From assembly GCA_030278955.1 (NCBI GenBank), contig JAOANR010000001.1:23815635-23879634 (forward strand): a DNA stretch of 64,000 nucleotides, written 5' to 3'. How positions within the stretch are numbered: position 1 is the first letter of the stretch; each line of letters starts with the position of its first letter. Below, in pieces: positions 1 to 11,039 of the stretch. Made by a program: the position numbers and the translations under genes. The stretch is from Hygrophila difformis. Its lineage: Eukaryota > Streptophyta > Magnoliopsida > Lamiales > Acanthaceae. A model generated the notes under the pieces. That model was not told the DNA's origin. It saw only the letters and a list, made by a program, of their open reading frames with translations, and did not search any database.

Positions 1-768
1 AAAGAAGAACTTCACGGAATAATTTTATAGAATGTTTGAAACACTAACTATTTCAGAAAATATTCAATTATTTATCCCTTATTATTTACATAGTGTAAAA
101 CAACTATCATTTGCTCTTAGCATTTACTAGACATCAACATTGCATTACTGAAAGTAAAATAATTTTAGTAGCCTATTAAATTATGATGATGTTCAAACAT
201 ATACTCCCAACCAAACTAGTACATATAGATTCTTCAATCCAAATCAACAAAACAACTTTTAATATTAACACATATTAACAAACTAATTATTTATATAAAA
301 TTTATAATAAAATTTTAAAAAACTAATTAAAAAATACAAAAAAAAAACCAGGGGCGTCAGCTGACGCCCCTGTACCTAGCCAGATTCGCCACTGCATGTA
401 TGTGTGGTCACAGGCTCCAAAAAATCGGCAAAGTTAAAATCTTGGAGTACGGGCAATTGTTGCTCATCAGCTGTTATGAGTTTTGCGAATCCAGTCACCA
501 AAATTAAAAAAAAAAAATTGTATTCAAATAAAAAAGAACCAGTAGATTAAAATAATTTATTGTACTAAAAACATAACACATACGAGTTGTATTCATGTCG
601 AATAATACAGGAGTCGCCTTGAGATCAATGTGCTCGTTGAACTTCCGATCAGTACTTGTTTAATGTTGCGCAAAGCCTTAATTCCTAAATGGTTTCTAAA
701 ACGGTGGCAAGAAAATATATTAATTACACGTACCCCAGGTCGTGTGATTGTAATCAGATGTAGTCTGG
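1..768. other. AT-rich intergenic stretch, no gene seen
   Basis: The sequence is mostly A/T-rich and I find no convincing gene. The one short minus-strand reading frame (593-784) has no recognisable domain. The only strong structure is the perfect GC-rich palindrome at 349-372. Confidence 0.5.
349..372. repeat. Perfect 24-bp GC-rich palindrome
   Basis: The half-site CAGGGGCGTCAG is followed directly by its exact reverse complement with no spacer. It is set in A-rich DNA, so it stands out in composition. It could form a cruciform or hairpin, or be two fused transposon ends. No matching second copy was found elsewhere in the window. Confidence 0.8.
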
Positions 769-1125
769 GCATTTGTATCATCACCTGAACGGTGCTCTAC
801 AACTGTTACATTGCAACACCATACCACAATTATAAGATTAGATGTTGAAAAATTGCAAAAAATAATGTATTAAAAAGATTAGACAAAGCAGGAAAAATCA
901 AGTCAAGTGCAAAATTTAAATTAGAAAAATAATTTATTACAATTATCAGTGGCAGTATGTTCGCAATGCCATATCCTCCGTGCATTTGTATCATCACGTG
1001 AATGATGCTCTGGGTCTGTTACATACAACAACACCAGACCACGCATGTGTCATCCGGGCATTTGTATCATCACATGCGTGGTGCTCGGAAGCTGTTACAT
1101 ACAACACCAGATCATAATTATAAGG
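769..1125. repeat. Three diverged repeats of about 65-75 bp
   Basis: Copies start at about 769, 982 and 1058. Each begins GCATTTGTATCATCAC, continues with a GGTGCTC/GATGCTC-like stretch, then CTGTTACAT and an ACACCA motif. The last two are adjacent; the first is about 140 bp away. They lie just downstream (in minus-strand sense) of the DUF1985 gene remnant and may be duplicated exon or 3' sequence of that locus. Confidence 0.65.
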
Positions 1126-1204
1126 TATATTGTATTTCTCAGTATAAAAATCAAAAAAAAATAAAATACACATTTCAATTACAGGAAAACAAAAATTTTA
1201 AATC

Positions 1205-3340
1205 AACGTACTGAGTGCCCGAAAACCCCGCCTAATTTCTTCTTTCAGCAAATTGTTCTCCTCCCTTAGTTTAACTAACTCATCATGAATATACTCCTTC
1301 TGCTTAGCGAATTCATCCTGCATCTCTGCCCTCATTCGGTTACTCATTCCGCATGCGATCAGTTCCATGTACTGCACGGTCTCCCTCCCGCCTTACATCA
1401 TCCGTAATGTGTTGTCTCTCCTCAGTGAGCATCAATGCAATCCGGTACAATAAAGCCTCCTGAGCAAGATCTGCCCTCTGAGTACGTGGATCATCCTCAT
1501 CCCTGCGCGCATCTACCCTCTCCTTATCCACTCGTTCATCAACTTTACCCGTCCCCGAGACATCACCAATAATCCCCCCACAAACCCCCCTAATTGGCAC
1601 CTCCCCAACCCGACTATGCATCCCCTGCCGGACAGGCTCATGCGCACGTGCTCGGGTGCACACTCTCTTGCGTGCAGGCTAGCGTGGCGTCCTGCTCACC
1701 ACCATAATCATCATCATCAAAATCAGGAACATTAGTATTCTTAGGAGCTTTATGTTGCAATTTTTTTGGGGCAGCAATATGCATGTAACAAGCACAGGGG
1801 GAGAGTCACATCCAACTGTCGTAAATACACAGCCGCCTCTTCATCCGGACTTGGGACCAGCCTCTCTAAACACTCTTTCTAAAAATAAAATAAAATGAAA
1901 AATAAAGTAAAACTTAGCCACTTAATATAAGGGATTTATAAATAGTAAATTAGGATTAAACTTGCATGTATTTTATGTTACCTCTGAATCGAAATAGGCG
2001 GTGTAATTGTATCCGCGACCCCTTGTGCATTGAAACCGTGTCATCCGGGGCATGGGTTCAGCTCCATCTATCTTCTCAGCAACACGTCTCACCAAATCCG
2101 GTACAGCCTCAACCGCCATACCTTGTACATTTAAAATTATAAATACATTTAAAAAATGATCAGGTTTTAGCATTTATAGAATCACATTATTTACTTTTTA
2201 ATTAAATGTATACACGTACCAGCACTCATAAAGATTACCATAGACATGATATTGTTTGCGTCCCTCTAGATCAATGGGTATATCCTGGATGTAGTGTCGT
2301 AGTCAGTCCCAACTGTATGCACCCCAAGGGAATGACTCCCACCGCTCCTCGTCCTCCACCAAATGCCATATCCATTGATAAGGGATTTTATGTTGTCCAT
2401 CAAAGCCCAAAACGAGAAAATAGGCTGCTAGCACTTTTGCTACTTTTAGGGAGTCATCTGCACTGGCCCTGAATACCCATTCTTAAAATTATCCCTAAGC
2501 CTATCCCCCGAAACATATACATAGGTGGAATATTCGTGTGCACAATCTGCTGTGAATGAGCCCGACAACTATTTATTTCAAAATCGGTTGACCCAAATCG
2601 GAGGCCCGTAATTAATGCATACTCCTGACGACCGAAATTAATAAATTTTTTCCCTACCCTAAACGTAAGCAAATCCTCGACCGCACCAGGTATAATAACT
2701 TCATGGGTGAACAATGCATGAATGACTGTGTACCCAGAGGCACCTGTGTCCCATGTCGGTCTTAAAAAATGACCGAAGCACGAATCCCTAAATCTAGCTA
2801 CTAAGTCGTGCCCACCAGCAGCCTGTAGCCCCTCCCTAATAACCTCTACAATAGTCAGCCTAATGTATCCTATAACATTATATGCTACATGCCTAGTGGT
2901 CGGCCGCTTCCAACTCCACACAACCTATTCAAATATGTATTTACACACACAATTTCCTTAAACAATTTACAGAAAACAATTGCAAGCATTCGAATTTATA
3001 TACAAATGTTTTTAAAGAATTCACATTCACAACATTTACAGAAAACAATTGCAAGCATATTTCTTCAAATTTCCAATTTAAAAGCACACTAAACCACAAC
3101 AAAATTCGATCCAATCGAACTAACAGAACAGAATACGGAAAGGCAATCAGAAATTCTGAATTTCTTTGGTGAAAATTCGAAAACTCGCCAGATAAAAAAA
3201 AAACAAGGGCATAACATACTAAAATCGAACAAAGAAAAAAATGAACACCAAACCAAAAGCAAACAGAGAAGAACATGAATTCTTAAAGCCCTAACCTCGC
3301 CAGAAGCAGCGTCAGCGGTGGCTATTGCGTTGCCCTCCAT
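1205..3340 (-). pseudogene. DUF1985-type (plant Ulp1-associated) gene, probably decayed
   Basis: The function is unknown. DUF1985 proteins are plant-specific and usually belong to Mutator-like elements, often together with Ulp1 proteases. A plausible start at 3340-3338 opens a 15-codon exon (MEGNAIATADAASGE) ending in a GT donor. It splices in phase to an AG acceptor at 2925/2926, and the next exon carries the DUF1985 hallmarks SCFGHFLRP, VIHALF and KFINFGRQEYALITGLRFG. A family-typical segment, HLVEDEERWESFPWGAYSWDY, follows in another frame near 2300-2390, so there is a frame break near 2470. Further likely exons at about 2121-1982 (RMTRFQC) and 1878-1750 (LVPSPDEE) precede a charged C-terminal coiled-coil stretch near 1205-1345 (KLREENNLLKEE). 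No peptidase domain was seen. Several frame breaks suggest a pseudogene, though unmodelled introns could explain some. Confidence 0.7.
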
Positions 3341-3734
3341 GGACACAGATCTACAGCGGCGGCGGCGGCGGTGCAGATTCGCAACAAGAGCGCCGCAGTG
3401 ACGACGGGTCAGCCCCGAGGACAACAGATCTACAGCAGCAGCGGCGGCGGTGGTGCAGATGCACAACAAGAGCGCCGCGGTAACGACGGTCAGCCTCGAG
3501 GACGGCAGTGCAACGGTACAATAGATTGAACTGCCGCCGCGCGAACGGTGGAACGGAGGAAGCGTGCGGGAGCGAGGACGGGAGCGTGCGAGAGCGACGG
3601 CGAGAGTGTGCGGCGGTGACTCGGCGGCCGTTGAAATCGAAATCAGAATTGCACTGGAGAAGAGTCACACTCGGCGCTGACGAACGCTCCCTACTTGTCC
3701 AACGATTCTCAAACTCGTTTACCACAAAAAGCCC

Positions 3735-3805
3735 ACTCGTTTCCCACTCTTAGCCCACTAGTAGCCCACTCGTTGCCCACTCTTAGCCCACTCGTACGCT
3801 CTCAA
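3735..3805. repeat. Short imperfect tandem repeat of GCCCACTCGT
   Basis: The unit GCCCACTCGT/GCCCACTCTTA occurs about six times in 70 bp, in varied order. It lies just upstream of the GCC-rich leader of the DUF1985 locus on the minus strand, so it may be part of that promoter region. Confidence 0.6.
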
Positions 3806-4238
3806 ACCCACACAAGTAAACCGGAGCCCAATCAATATTAATTGGGCCCAATTCGTCACATCCCATTCGTTTCACTCGGCAAAATACGATTCACACTTGA
3901 AGCATTTTGATTGACACTCGAAAATCACCAATTGGCATGAGAATTAAAATCGTTAGATGAGGGTAAAAATAGAGTTTTAACTATATCGAGTGTACAAAAG
4001 ATTTTTCAAATACCAAATGGGTTTCTGTCATGTATTTCTTCTAAAACTATTGGTACAAAATTATAAAGATATGAAATGTACTAGTATATATTGTGTGTCT
4101 GTGTTTGTCTGTCATTATACTAAAATGTTACTGTGTTTGTGGTTTTCTCTTACCACACGAATTCTTCATTATCGAACACGGATAGTGTGTTGGACCATCC
4201 CCACATCGGTGTTTGGTTCCATTCAGCCAATAGTAATA

Positions 4239-4553
4239 ATGGCAGTTTGGGCCACACAAGACAAGGAACCAAGAAAGCTCGAACCCATACTACAACAGAG
4301 ATCCATGGAATGGATTTCCGAAAACGACGACACTAATACTACTCCACTGTTAATTTCCCCCTGTTTTTCAAGAATCAACGACGTCATCACTTCCACATCT
4401 ATTCGGCACATATCCATTACATCCGAGGACCCGTTGAAGTGGCCGATCGAGCTTCTTGATGTGCGTGTGTCTCTTTATTCGGTGTTTTTGGACGCACGAA
4501 GAAGAGGAAGTAGTTTCGGTGGTGAGGTTAGAAACATTAACGGCATCATGTGA
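4239..4553 (+). CDS. Unrecognised ORF, 104 codons
   Basis: An open frame starts MAVWATQDKEP and ends at a TGA. I recognise no domain. It has mixed composition, no signal peptide and no obvious membrane segment. No splice context or neighbour supports it, and the frame stays open upstream to 3990 without a clear reason to choose one start. It may be chance or a remnant. About 300 bp further on (4830-4980), a plus-strand stretch reading like VFWIIFQPERVELI followed by an Asp-rich tract is equally unassigned. Confidence 0.15.
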   Translation: MAVWATQDKEPRKLEPILQQRSMEWISENDDTNTTPLLISPCFSRINDVITSTSIRHISITSEDPLKWPIELLDVRVSLYSVFLDARRRGSSFGGEVRNINGIM

Positions 4554-4559
4554 GCAACT

Positions 4560-5382
4560 TATATAAAAGTAATTCCACTTGTTATTATGTAAGGCTGTTG
4601 CCGCCGAGGGAAAAGATGGTGCGTAGTAATGGTATAAGGATAGTTTTGCCTAAAGGATATATAGTAGCTAAAATTGAATGGAGCTGAGGAGGCCTTAGGG
4701 AAAGCACATGTATCCTCATTTGTAATTATGGAAGAGTCGACAAGGTAATTGATAACCTGCATGCACGACATACTTGTTAGAACCAAAATACAGTAAGGGT
4801 GCAGTATTGTCTTGACAGGCTAATTCGTAGTTGGAATGGCCACAGTGTTTTGGATCATCTTTCAACCGGAAAGGGTAGAGCTAATATTGCGATATTGCCG
4901 CATGAAGAGGGCACACAATGATGATGATGATGATGGTGATGGTGAGGAATCCTCTTGGCAAAGGAGGTTATTACAAGGAATAATTGTGTGAAAATGAAGC
5001 AAGCGAGAATAAGATTGAGGAGGAATTGGTTGGAGGGCATCATGAGGATTGGGTGTTTGAAGGTTTGAGAAGATGGATAAAGGAAATTAATACTATCTAT
5101 CTATGATGGCAAATAATATGAATGGAGGAGTAGGGGAGACTTAGTTGTTAGTGGATGCACAAGCCAAACCATGTGTGTGGAAAAGTTGAGCGAATTTATT
5201 ACTTCATGATACTCGTAGGATGAGTGAATGAGAAAAATGGATGATGAAAGCAAAAATACATCAACCATGCTACCTTGGAAAGCACATGTAGTTTCTCTCA
5301 ATTTTCTTCCAAGTTGCATCCTCTTCCCAATCAAATTCTCAAGTATTTGTAGTTCCCCACGGTATAATTTTATTTTTTCTTA
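4560..5382. other. Intergenic stretch without a supported gene
   Basis: There are only short reading frames on both strands and a (GAT)n-like run near 4918-4940. Nothing here matches a family I know. Confidence 0.4.
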
Positions 5383-5565
5383 ACCAACACAGTTAGCCTG
5401 AGTGGTATGAGGCTCTGACAGTTTAAGTAAATGTCTCAAATTCGAGCCTTTGTATATGTATAATTTCTGCTTTGGGAGAGACAATCCTTCAATGCCCACC
5501 AAATCCCCGAGAGATTAGTTTTAGGCCCTATATGACCTGAGAATACTCGATATAAGCAATTTTTA
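5383..5565 (+). mobile_element. tRNA-derived SINE, diverged copy
   Basis: The head resembles a pol III promoter: box A like TAGCCTGAGTGGTATGAG and box B like GTCTCAAATTCGAGCC, about 30 bp apart. The body (CTGCTTTGGGAGAGACAATC, then TTTTAGGCCC and a TGACCTGAGAATAC end) matches the SINE at 14487-14667 along its length, so both belong to one family. A T-rich tail follows. I could not find a clean target duplication, as expected for an older copy. Confidence 0.75.
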
Positions 5566-7494
5566 TTAATTTTTTTTGGCTTGGTAGCTTGATGCAACCA
5601 TATAGTACTAATTTTCAACCTAGTTTATCCCGATGATTTTTTTTTTTTTTTTAACTACTACTATCTCCAATTAGGATCTAGATTTTATCAATTTTTCTGA
5701 CACTAATGAAAAAAATAAAATAAAATAAAATCCGCTGCTACACTCCATTGCCCTGAAGTTGCGTTTTGCCCCTGCATACATCTTCCATGAACCATTACAA
5801 ACGTTTCCCATTCTAAGGATCGGAAACAAGACAAATTAGCCTATGAAGTATGTGAAGTGACAGGATTTTCGTAGTCGCGTCGTAGACTTTGTTGGTACCT
5901 CAACAATTTCAAGAAAAACACAGGATTTAAAAGTAGATTTTCACACTGTATTGCCAAGACACTGCTCAGGAATCTTCTAAGTTCTAACTTGTAACTATTA
6001 ATTTAGACAGATTCCTTCAATAACTTTCCTAGTAGCTATATATGCGATTAAGATAACGTACACACCATCACATGGACTGCACCTGCACATGGACAAACTT
6101 CGTTTCACAAACGGATTAAAACATCGAGAAGCAATCCCTCAATATTAATCCATCTTTGGTGACAGAGTTGTGGATCACTGGAAGATATTCTGGATCATGC
6201 GAGTGTAATATTGACAACTCATCCGACACTACATCTTCCATTCCAACACAAACATGTATAGACAATGGACAAGGGACAAGGGAGGACACTTAATCAGCAA
6301 TTGATTACAAAAGACGTACCAACGTCATCCCAGTAGCCAGCATGCATACTTACCTTATTCAGAATTGAAGATCGATCAAGTAATCCACAGATTTTGAACA
6401 ATTGCTTGCCACCACAGTTTCCGCCTTTGTAACTGCAAAATTAAAGGCCAGCACATCTACTTACAACTAGGGCCAGGCAATGGATAATAGTCTAATACCT
6501 TTCCAATCATGCAAAAGAAGCTTACACTAGCATCAAGAACGCAACTAAAGCACAAGGCTGGAGTAAATTCACCCAATTCAGCAAACAAGAACAACAACTG
6601 CACAAATGCTCAGATATATTGAAGCCAAGGTAGAAGCAAGCTAAGAACAAGTTAGCTTAATTTGTGTAAAAGAAGAAAAAATTGCAGTTCAATGATGAAT
6701 TGAAAAGCTTACAACTTTAGAACTGGGCTCTCTTGCTTTCTAGAAGCTCACTTTCATCCTTAGGAAGGCCATTCTTGCACTTGGTGCATCTGGTGTGGGA
6801 CCTCTGTGATTTGGGAGCTCACAATCTGAATCTGGAAAAGTTGCTGCCAAGTAGCCCCCAAGCTCCCAAACCTTGGATTTGTGCTTTTTCTCCCCTCTTT
6901 AGTCATATCTGTGCACTTGATTCATTGTGAGAGGTCCAGGATAAGTTGAAGGTCAATTGTTCTGGATGACCTAGTTGCAACTTCTGAGCCCATATGAGGT
7001 AATGAACCCCCATTTAAGAAACCTGCAACTGCATATATTTGAGAATTTTCTAAGGAAAGAACAAATTTACAACTTAGCCTATGTCCTCGGGATTTGGCTA
7101 CTGTTATTTCTCTGATGAGGAAAAGTGTTTATGATTATTTTTCCTACAAGTTACAGGCCATAAACTTGAAGAAAGAACAAAAAAAATAGCAATTGACCCA
7201 GTCCGTACCCTCGGATACATCAGGCTTAGCCCAACCCAGTTAATTTAATGAATATGGATGCCAACCTTTTGTCCCACTCCACACCCCCAACCAAATATTA
7301 TTTTCAAGGCATTAGGCAAGTGACATCGGGCTCAAGCAGAGCGTGTGAGTATTTGATGATTGAAATAACATAATGTAATTGCTATTTGAAAACATCAATT
7401 TAATGAAATGAACAATTGAATGAAAACCTTTTCTTGTCTTCCCAGCATGATTAACCCATACCCATTTGTTACCAAGCATTCTTACAAGGAACTG
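5566..7494. other. Intergenic region downstream of the PPR gene
   Basis: No gene is supported in this 1.9 kb. On the minus strand at about 6715-6800 a short frame ends with RCTKCKNGLPKDESELLESK, which looks exon-like (two CxxC-spaced cysteines, charged end), but I cannot assign it or find partner exons. The stretch may include the 3' untranslated region of the PPR gene. Confidence 0.35.
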
Positions 7495-9777
7495 TTAAAG
7501 GGCTTTCTCTTTTTCTTTCATTTCTGATCCCAGAAGTTCAGCCATCAGATAGATTTCCATGGACAAGGGATGAGATTTATCGCCCGAACAAAATCCATGT
7601 AGAAACATAGAGTTGTCAACGTTGCCTACATCTGCCCAGCTAAATCCTATTTCTTTTGCCACTTTCCTGTTTCGCATCATTCTCCTCATTTTCGCTGCCT
7701 TTTCCCACTTCCCTTTCTCAGCAAACAAGTTAGACATCAACACATATGATCCCGAATCATCAGGCTCCATATCGAGCAGAGCATCTGATACCCTGATAGC
7801 CATATCCATGTTCCCATAAATTCTGCAAGCACCAAGCAAGCTTTGCAGCACAGATAGTCCAGGCTTTCCAGGGATTCGGCTAAGAAATTCCTCAGCCTCC
7901 TGAAGCCTCCCAGCTCGACCCAACATATCGACAATACAAGAATAATGCTCACTAGATGGTTCAACAGAATGCTCATTAACCATCAATTTGAAAACCTCTA
8001 TTCCTACATCAACCATTCCATTGTGACCACATGATGTCAGTACAGACAGGAACGTGATGGAATCTGGCTTGACACCTTCCATCAGCATTGCATTGAAGTA
8101 CTTCATGACTGATTCATAGTCCCCATGCTTTGAATGGGCAGATATTATAGCTGTCCAACAAACTTGATTTCTCTCGGCCAGTTCATGAAAGATCTTCTGA
8201 GATTCACATATGTTCCCACGCTTTGCGTACATATCAAGAAGTGCACCTGAGACAACTGGATCAGTATTCAATCCAAGTTTTCTTAAATAGCCATGACATC
8301 GCTGGCCCTGCCTTAGAGAAGTTGATTCAGAGGAGGCAATTGAGTGCAAGACGCTGCCAAATGTATAAGCATTTGGCACTAATTCTTGTGAAGCAGACGA
8401 GAACACCTGTAAAGCTTCTTGGTGCATCCCATTAAGTGAATAAGCAGATATCAAGGCATTCCACGAAATAATGTCTTTGTTGTCCATCTCCTCGAAAACT
8501 TTGGCACACTCTGCCACCAGATTAAACTTTCCATACATAGTTATGAAATTGTTTGCCACATTGATCTCAGAAATAAAGTTTGATTTCATACAAAAACCGT
8601 GAACCTCTAGGCCCTCTGGCAACATATCATGTTTTGTTAAGGCATGAATCAATCCAATAAATGTAACTTCATTCGGGTATACATCATTTCTTACCATTTT
8701 CTTGAACAAAGTCATCGCATCAGCTTCATCTATGGAGAGAATAGTCGTCCAAGAAATTACATTCCTATCAATCATATTCTTGAAGACCAATATTGCATCT
8801 CCTACCGTATCGCACTTTGAATACATCGCCATCAGCACATTACCTACTGAAACATGGTTTCCATATCCACATTTAATCGATAGAGCATGTGCCTGCTTTC
8901 CAAAACACAGATTTCTATCATGAGCACAAGTTGAAATTATGCTGGTGAACGATATATTATCGAGCTTTACACCTTCCATCACCATCTCCACAAATCGCAA
9001 AATAGCTTCTAATCCATGACCACCATCTTGAGCATATCCTGACAAAAGAGCATTCCATGATACCGAATCTTTATAAAGCATTTCACCGAACACTCGGCCA
9101 GAGTCAATCATTTCCCCACATTTTGAATACAATGTCACCAACGCATTCCCAATAAAATTCTCTGCAAGCAAACCAAATTTCAAAACTAGACAATGAAATT
9201 GTGCACCGACATCAAACTCCTGCCCATCCGCACAATGCGCAAGCACACATGTACAAGTCACCGTATCAAACTTCAAGCCTGACGAATGCATATGTCGGGC
9301 AAAAAAAAGCGCAGTCTCCCATTCTATAAAGCCTGAAAGAATTGTATTATATGAAACGGTGTCAGGATCCTTCAGGTTCTTGAAAAGCCACAAGGCGCTC
9401 CATAAATCCCGTGACTTGCAGTACACATTCATCAAAGAATTACATACGGAGACATGATGCGCAAAACCAGAAACCACTGCAAAGCCATGAATTTGGGAGT
9501 TAAGTTTCGGGTGCCCAATGCTAGCCTTGGAAGCAATAGCAACAGCAACTTCATCGATTCTGGATACGCCCAATTGCAGATGCGTCTGAAAAACGGCGAG
9601 GGCTTCGCCTTGGCGATTCTGTCGTATAGAATTAAGCATGAGACGGTGCACGGACACCAGTGGTCGCTTAGGAATTTCATCGAACATCTGGTGTCCATTA
9701 TAGAATGAGGTAAAATTCTTCAAATGGCTGGGCCAACGTACGAAGGCTTCTAATTTCAATCGGGCAATAATCATCAA
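7495..9777 (-). CDS. PLS-type pentatricopeptide repeat protein, At4g32430-like
   Basis: An intact, intronless 760-codon gene. It encodes a PPR protein of the PLS class, sequence-specific RNA-binding proteins that act in mitochondria or plastids, mostly in C-to-U RNA editing. Repeats run from about residue 35 to 680 with the usual cues: SVCNSLMNVYCKS, VSYNTILSGF, FIGNALVTLYSKCGE, VSWNALLSGYAQ, YSCIVDMLGRAGRLQEAEE. An E/E+-like tail follows (GSYVLMSNLFAEKGKWEKA, then GFSWADV and GDKSHPLS), but the protein ends without a DYW deaminase. From memory, the order and wording of repeats match Arabidopsis At4g32430 (GRS1, a mitochondrial editing factor) throughout, including the shortened repeat before VYPNEVTF. 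The N-terminus is basic and hydrophobic, compatible with an organelle transit peptide. Two adjacent Met codons begin the frame. I am confident of the family and fairly sure of orthology. Confidence 0.92.
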   Translation of the reverse strand: MMIIARLKLEAFVRWPSHLKNFTSFYNGHQMFDEIPKRPLVSVHRLMLNSIRQNRQGEALAVFQTHLQLGVSRIDEVAVAIASKASIGHPKLNSQIHGFAVVSGFAHHVSVCNSLMNVYCKSRDLWSALWLFKNLKDPDTVSYNTILSGFIEWETALFFARHMHSSGLKFDTVTCTCVLAHCADGQEFDVGAQFHCLVLKFGLLAENFIGNALVTLYSKCGEMIDSGRVFGEMLYKDSVSWNALLSGYAQDGGHGLEAILRFVEMVMEGVKLDNISFTSIISTCAHDRNLCFGKQAHALSIKCGYGNHVSVGNVLMAMYSKCDTVGDAILVFKNMIDRNVISWTTILSIDEADAMTLFKKMVRNDVYPNEVTFIGLIHALTKHDMLPEGLEVHGFCMKSNFISEINVANNFITMYGKFNLVAECAKVFEEMDNKDIISWNALISAYSLNGMHQEALQVFSSASQELVPNAYTFGSVLHSIASSESTSLRQGQRCHGYLRKLGLNTDPVVSGALLDMYAKRGNICESQKIFHELAERNQVCWTAIISAHSKHGDYESVMKYFNAMLMEGVKPDSITFLSVLTSCGHNGMVDVGIEVFKLMVNEHSVEPSSEHYSCIVDMLGRAGRLQEAEEFLSRIPGKPGLSVLQSLLGACRIYGNMDMAIRVSDALLDMEPDDSGSYVLMSNLFAEKGKWEKAAKMRRMMRNRKVAKEIGFSWADVGNVDNSMFLHGFCSGDKSHPLSMEIYLMAELLGSEMKEKEKAL

Positions 9778-10860
9778 AATGAGAATTTTAAGGAGATGAT
9801 TGAATGCGAGAGGAATAATAACTATTAAGGACCATTGGTGGCCATTGTATTTGACATTGTCCTAATAGAGGACATTACTCATATGAATGGCTTGTAGTTC
9901 ACCGAACTGGAAGCTGAGAAAAGCACGAGGGTGCGGGCAGCGGCGATCGGGCGGAGGTTTCCCGGAGAAAGGGCGGGAAAGTTTGCAGGCGGCGGAACTG
10001 GAATCAGGATCAGGGACAGCGCTTTGCTATTTGATTTGCTGTCTCACAAACAAAGAAAATTCCCTTTTCGTCCTCACTCTGCTTTTTATATAAGTACTTC
10101 ACTTACTTGCAATAATAATAGTTCTAATTCCGAATCTGCTATCTGCTAGCTGATTCGTTGACTCCCAAACATCCCAAACATATGCACAAGGTGAAAGCCG
10201 GAATAAAAAAAATACTTACAAAGTAGTTTCCCGTCAAATAACCACAGGAGAATATGAGCTATATTGATCTCTCCCTGCTTCCTATAATGTTAATGGCTTC
10301 TCCAACAACCACTCTAAAATAGAGTTACTTTAAAGCAACGTCTGATCCTCCTCCAGCAGGTAGCACAAAACCTCATACGGGAGTACGAGGCGCAATATTT
10401 TAGTGGAATGAACAGTGGAACGGGAGATGTATCGGTGTCTGCTATCCGCTATTTTGTTTTGTTTTGTTTTTTTATAGTTTATTTCAATTTTTTTTTTTGT
10501 TGAACATAGTTTATTTCAATTTTAGATTTACTTATAGTATTAAATTTTGTTTTTATAATTAGAAATGCTAAGTATTTCCATAACAAAACCAAAAATGCTG
10601 ATGTTTGATTATTTTTTTTTCCCAACAGAATACTAAGTATGTTGGAATTTTTTTATTTTTTTTTATTTTTTTTTAAATATAAGCGCTATGTTCGAATAAC
10701 TTTCCAAACTGGGGTGTGATGTTCTATAAAAAATTCTCACATATATCTGAGTTGTTAGGAAAAAAAAGAAACAAAAACTTTCGACATGAAGTAACCTTTT
10801 TCGATGGGTTGGCGAGGAGGCAGATGCGATGGTGATGAAGGGTGAGCATAGGTAATTGTT
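9778..10860. other. Intergenic: upstream region of the PPR gene
   Basis: A GC-rich patch at 9890-10030 probably belongs to the 5' flank or leader of the minus-strand PPR gene. A segment at about 10125-10176 (GCTATCTGCTAGCTGATTCG then ACTCCCAAACATCCC) resembles the right end of the MITE at 44030-44150, without a visible matching left end. From 10440 on the sequence is T-rich, with homopolymer runs. Confidence 0.4.
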
Positions 10861-11017
10861 TATTTTTTTTTTCCTTAACAGCCTATACAGGCTAAGAAAG
10901 TGATGGGAGCCCATACCACACAATTACAAAAAGACAAAGGGAGGTGATAGGGGTCGGGTGGGAATCGAACCCTCAATCCTCAGGGGCTTAACCACTTGGA
11001 CTAAGTTTCAATCCCCC
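10861..11017 (-). mobile_element. tRNA-derived SINE with 10-bp target duplication
   Basis: On the minus strand the head reads box A TTAGTCCAAGTGGTTAAG and box B GGTTCGATTCCCACC, as in a tRNA. An unrelated body ends in an A-run (seen as the T-run near 10862-10872). The element is bracketed by perfect GGTAATTGTT repeats at 10851-10860 and 11018-11027, a retroposition target duplication. It differs in body sequence from the two other SINEs here, so it is a separate family. Confidence 0.85.
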
Positions 11018-11039
11018 GGTAATTGTTGGGTGTGGTGTG

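Noticed and set aside
3089..3753. Overlapping frames on both strands upstream of the DUF1985 gene
   Set aside because: A GCC-repeat-rich leader opens all frames; only the 15-codon exon at 3340-3296 joins in phase to the downstream exon.
5383..5460. Functional tRNA gene
   Set aside because: Box A/B-like words are present, but there is no cloverleaf or acceptor stem; the similarity continues into a SINE body shared with 14487-14667. The same applies to the other two SINE heads.
6733..6930. Plus-strand frame of 65 codons
   Set aside because: Composition is Leu/Ser/Pro-rich with no domain; the opposite strand looks slightly more exon-like, and neither is supported.
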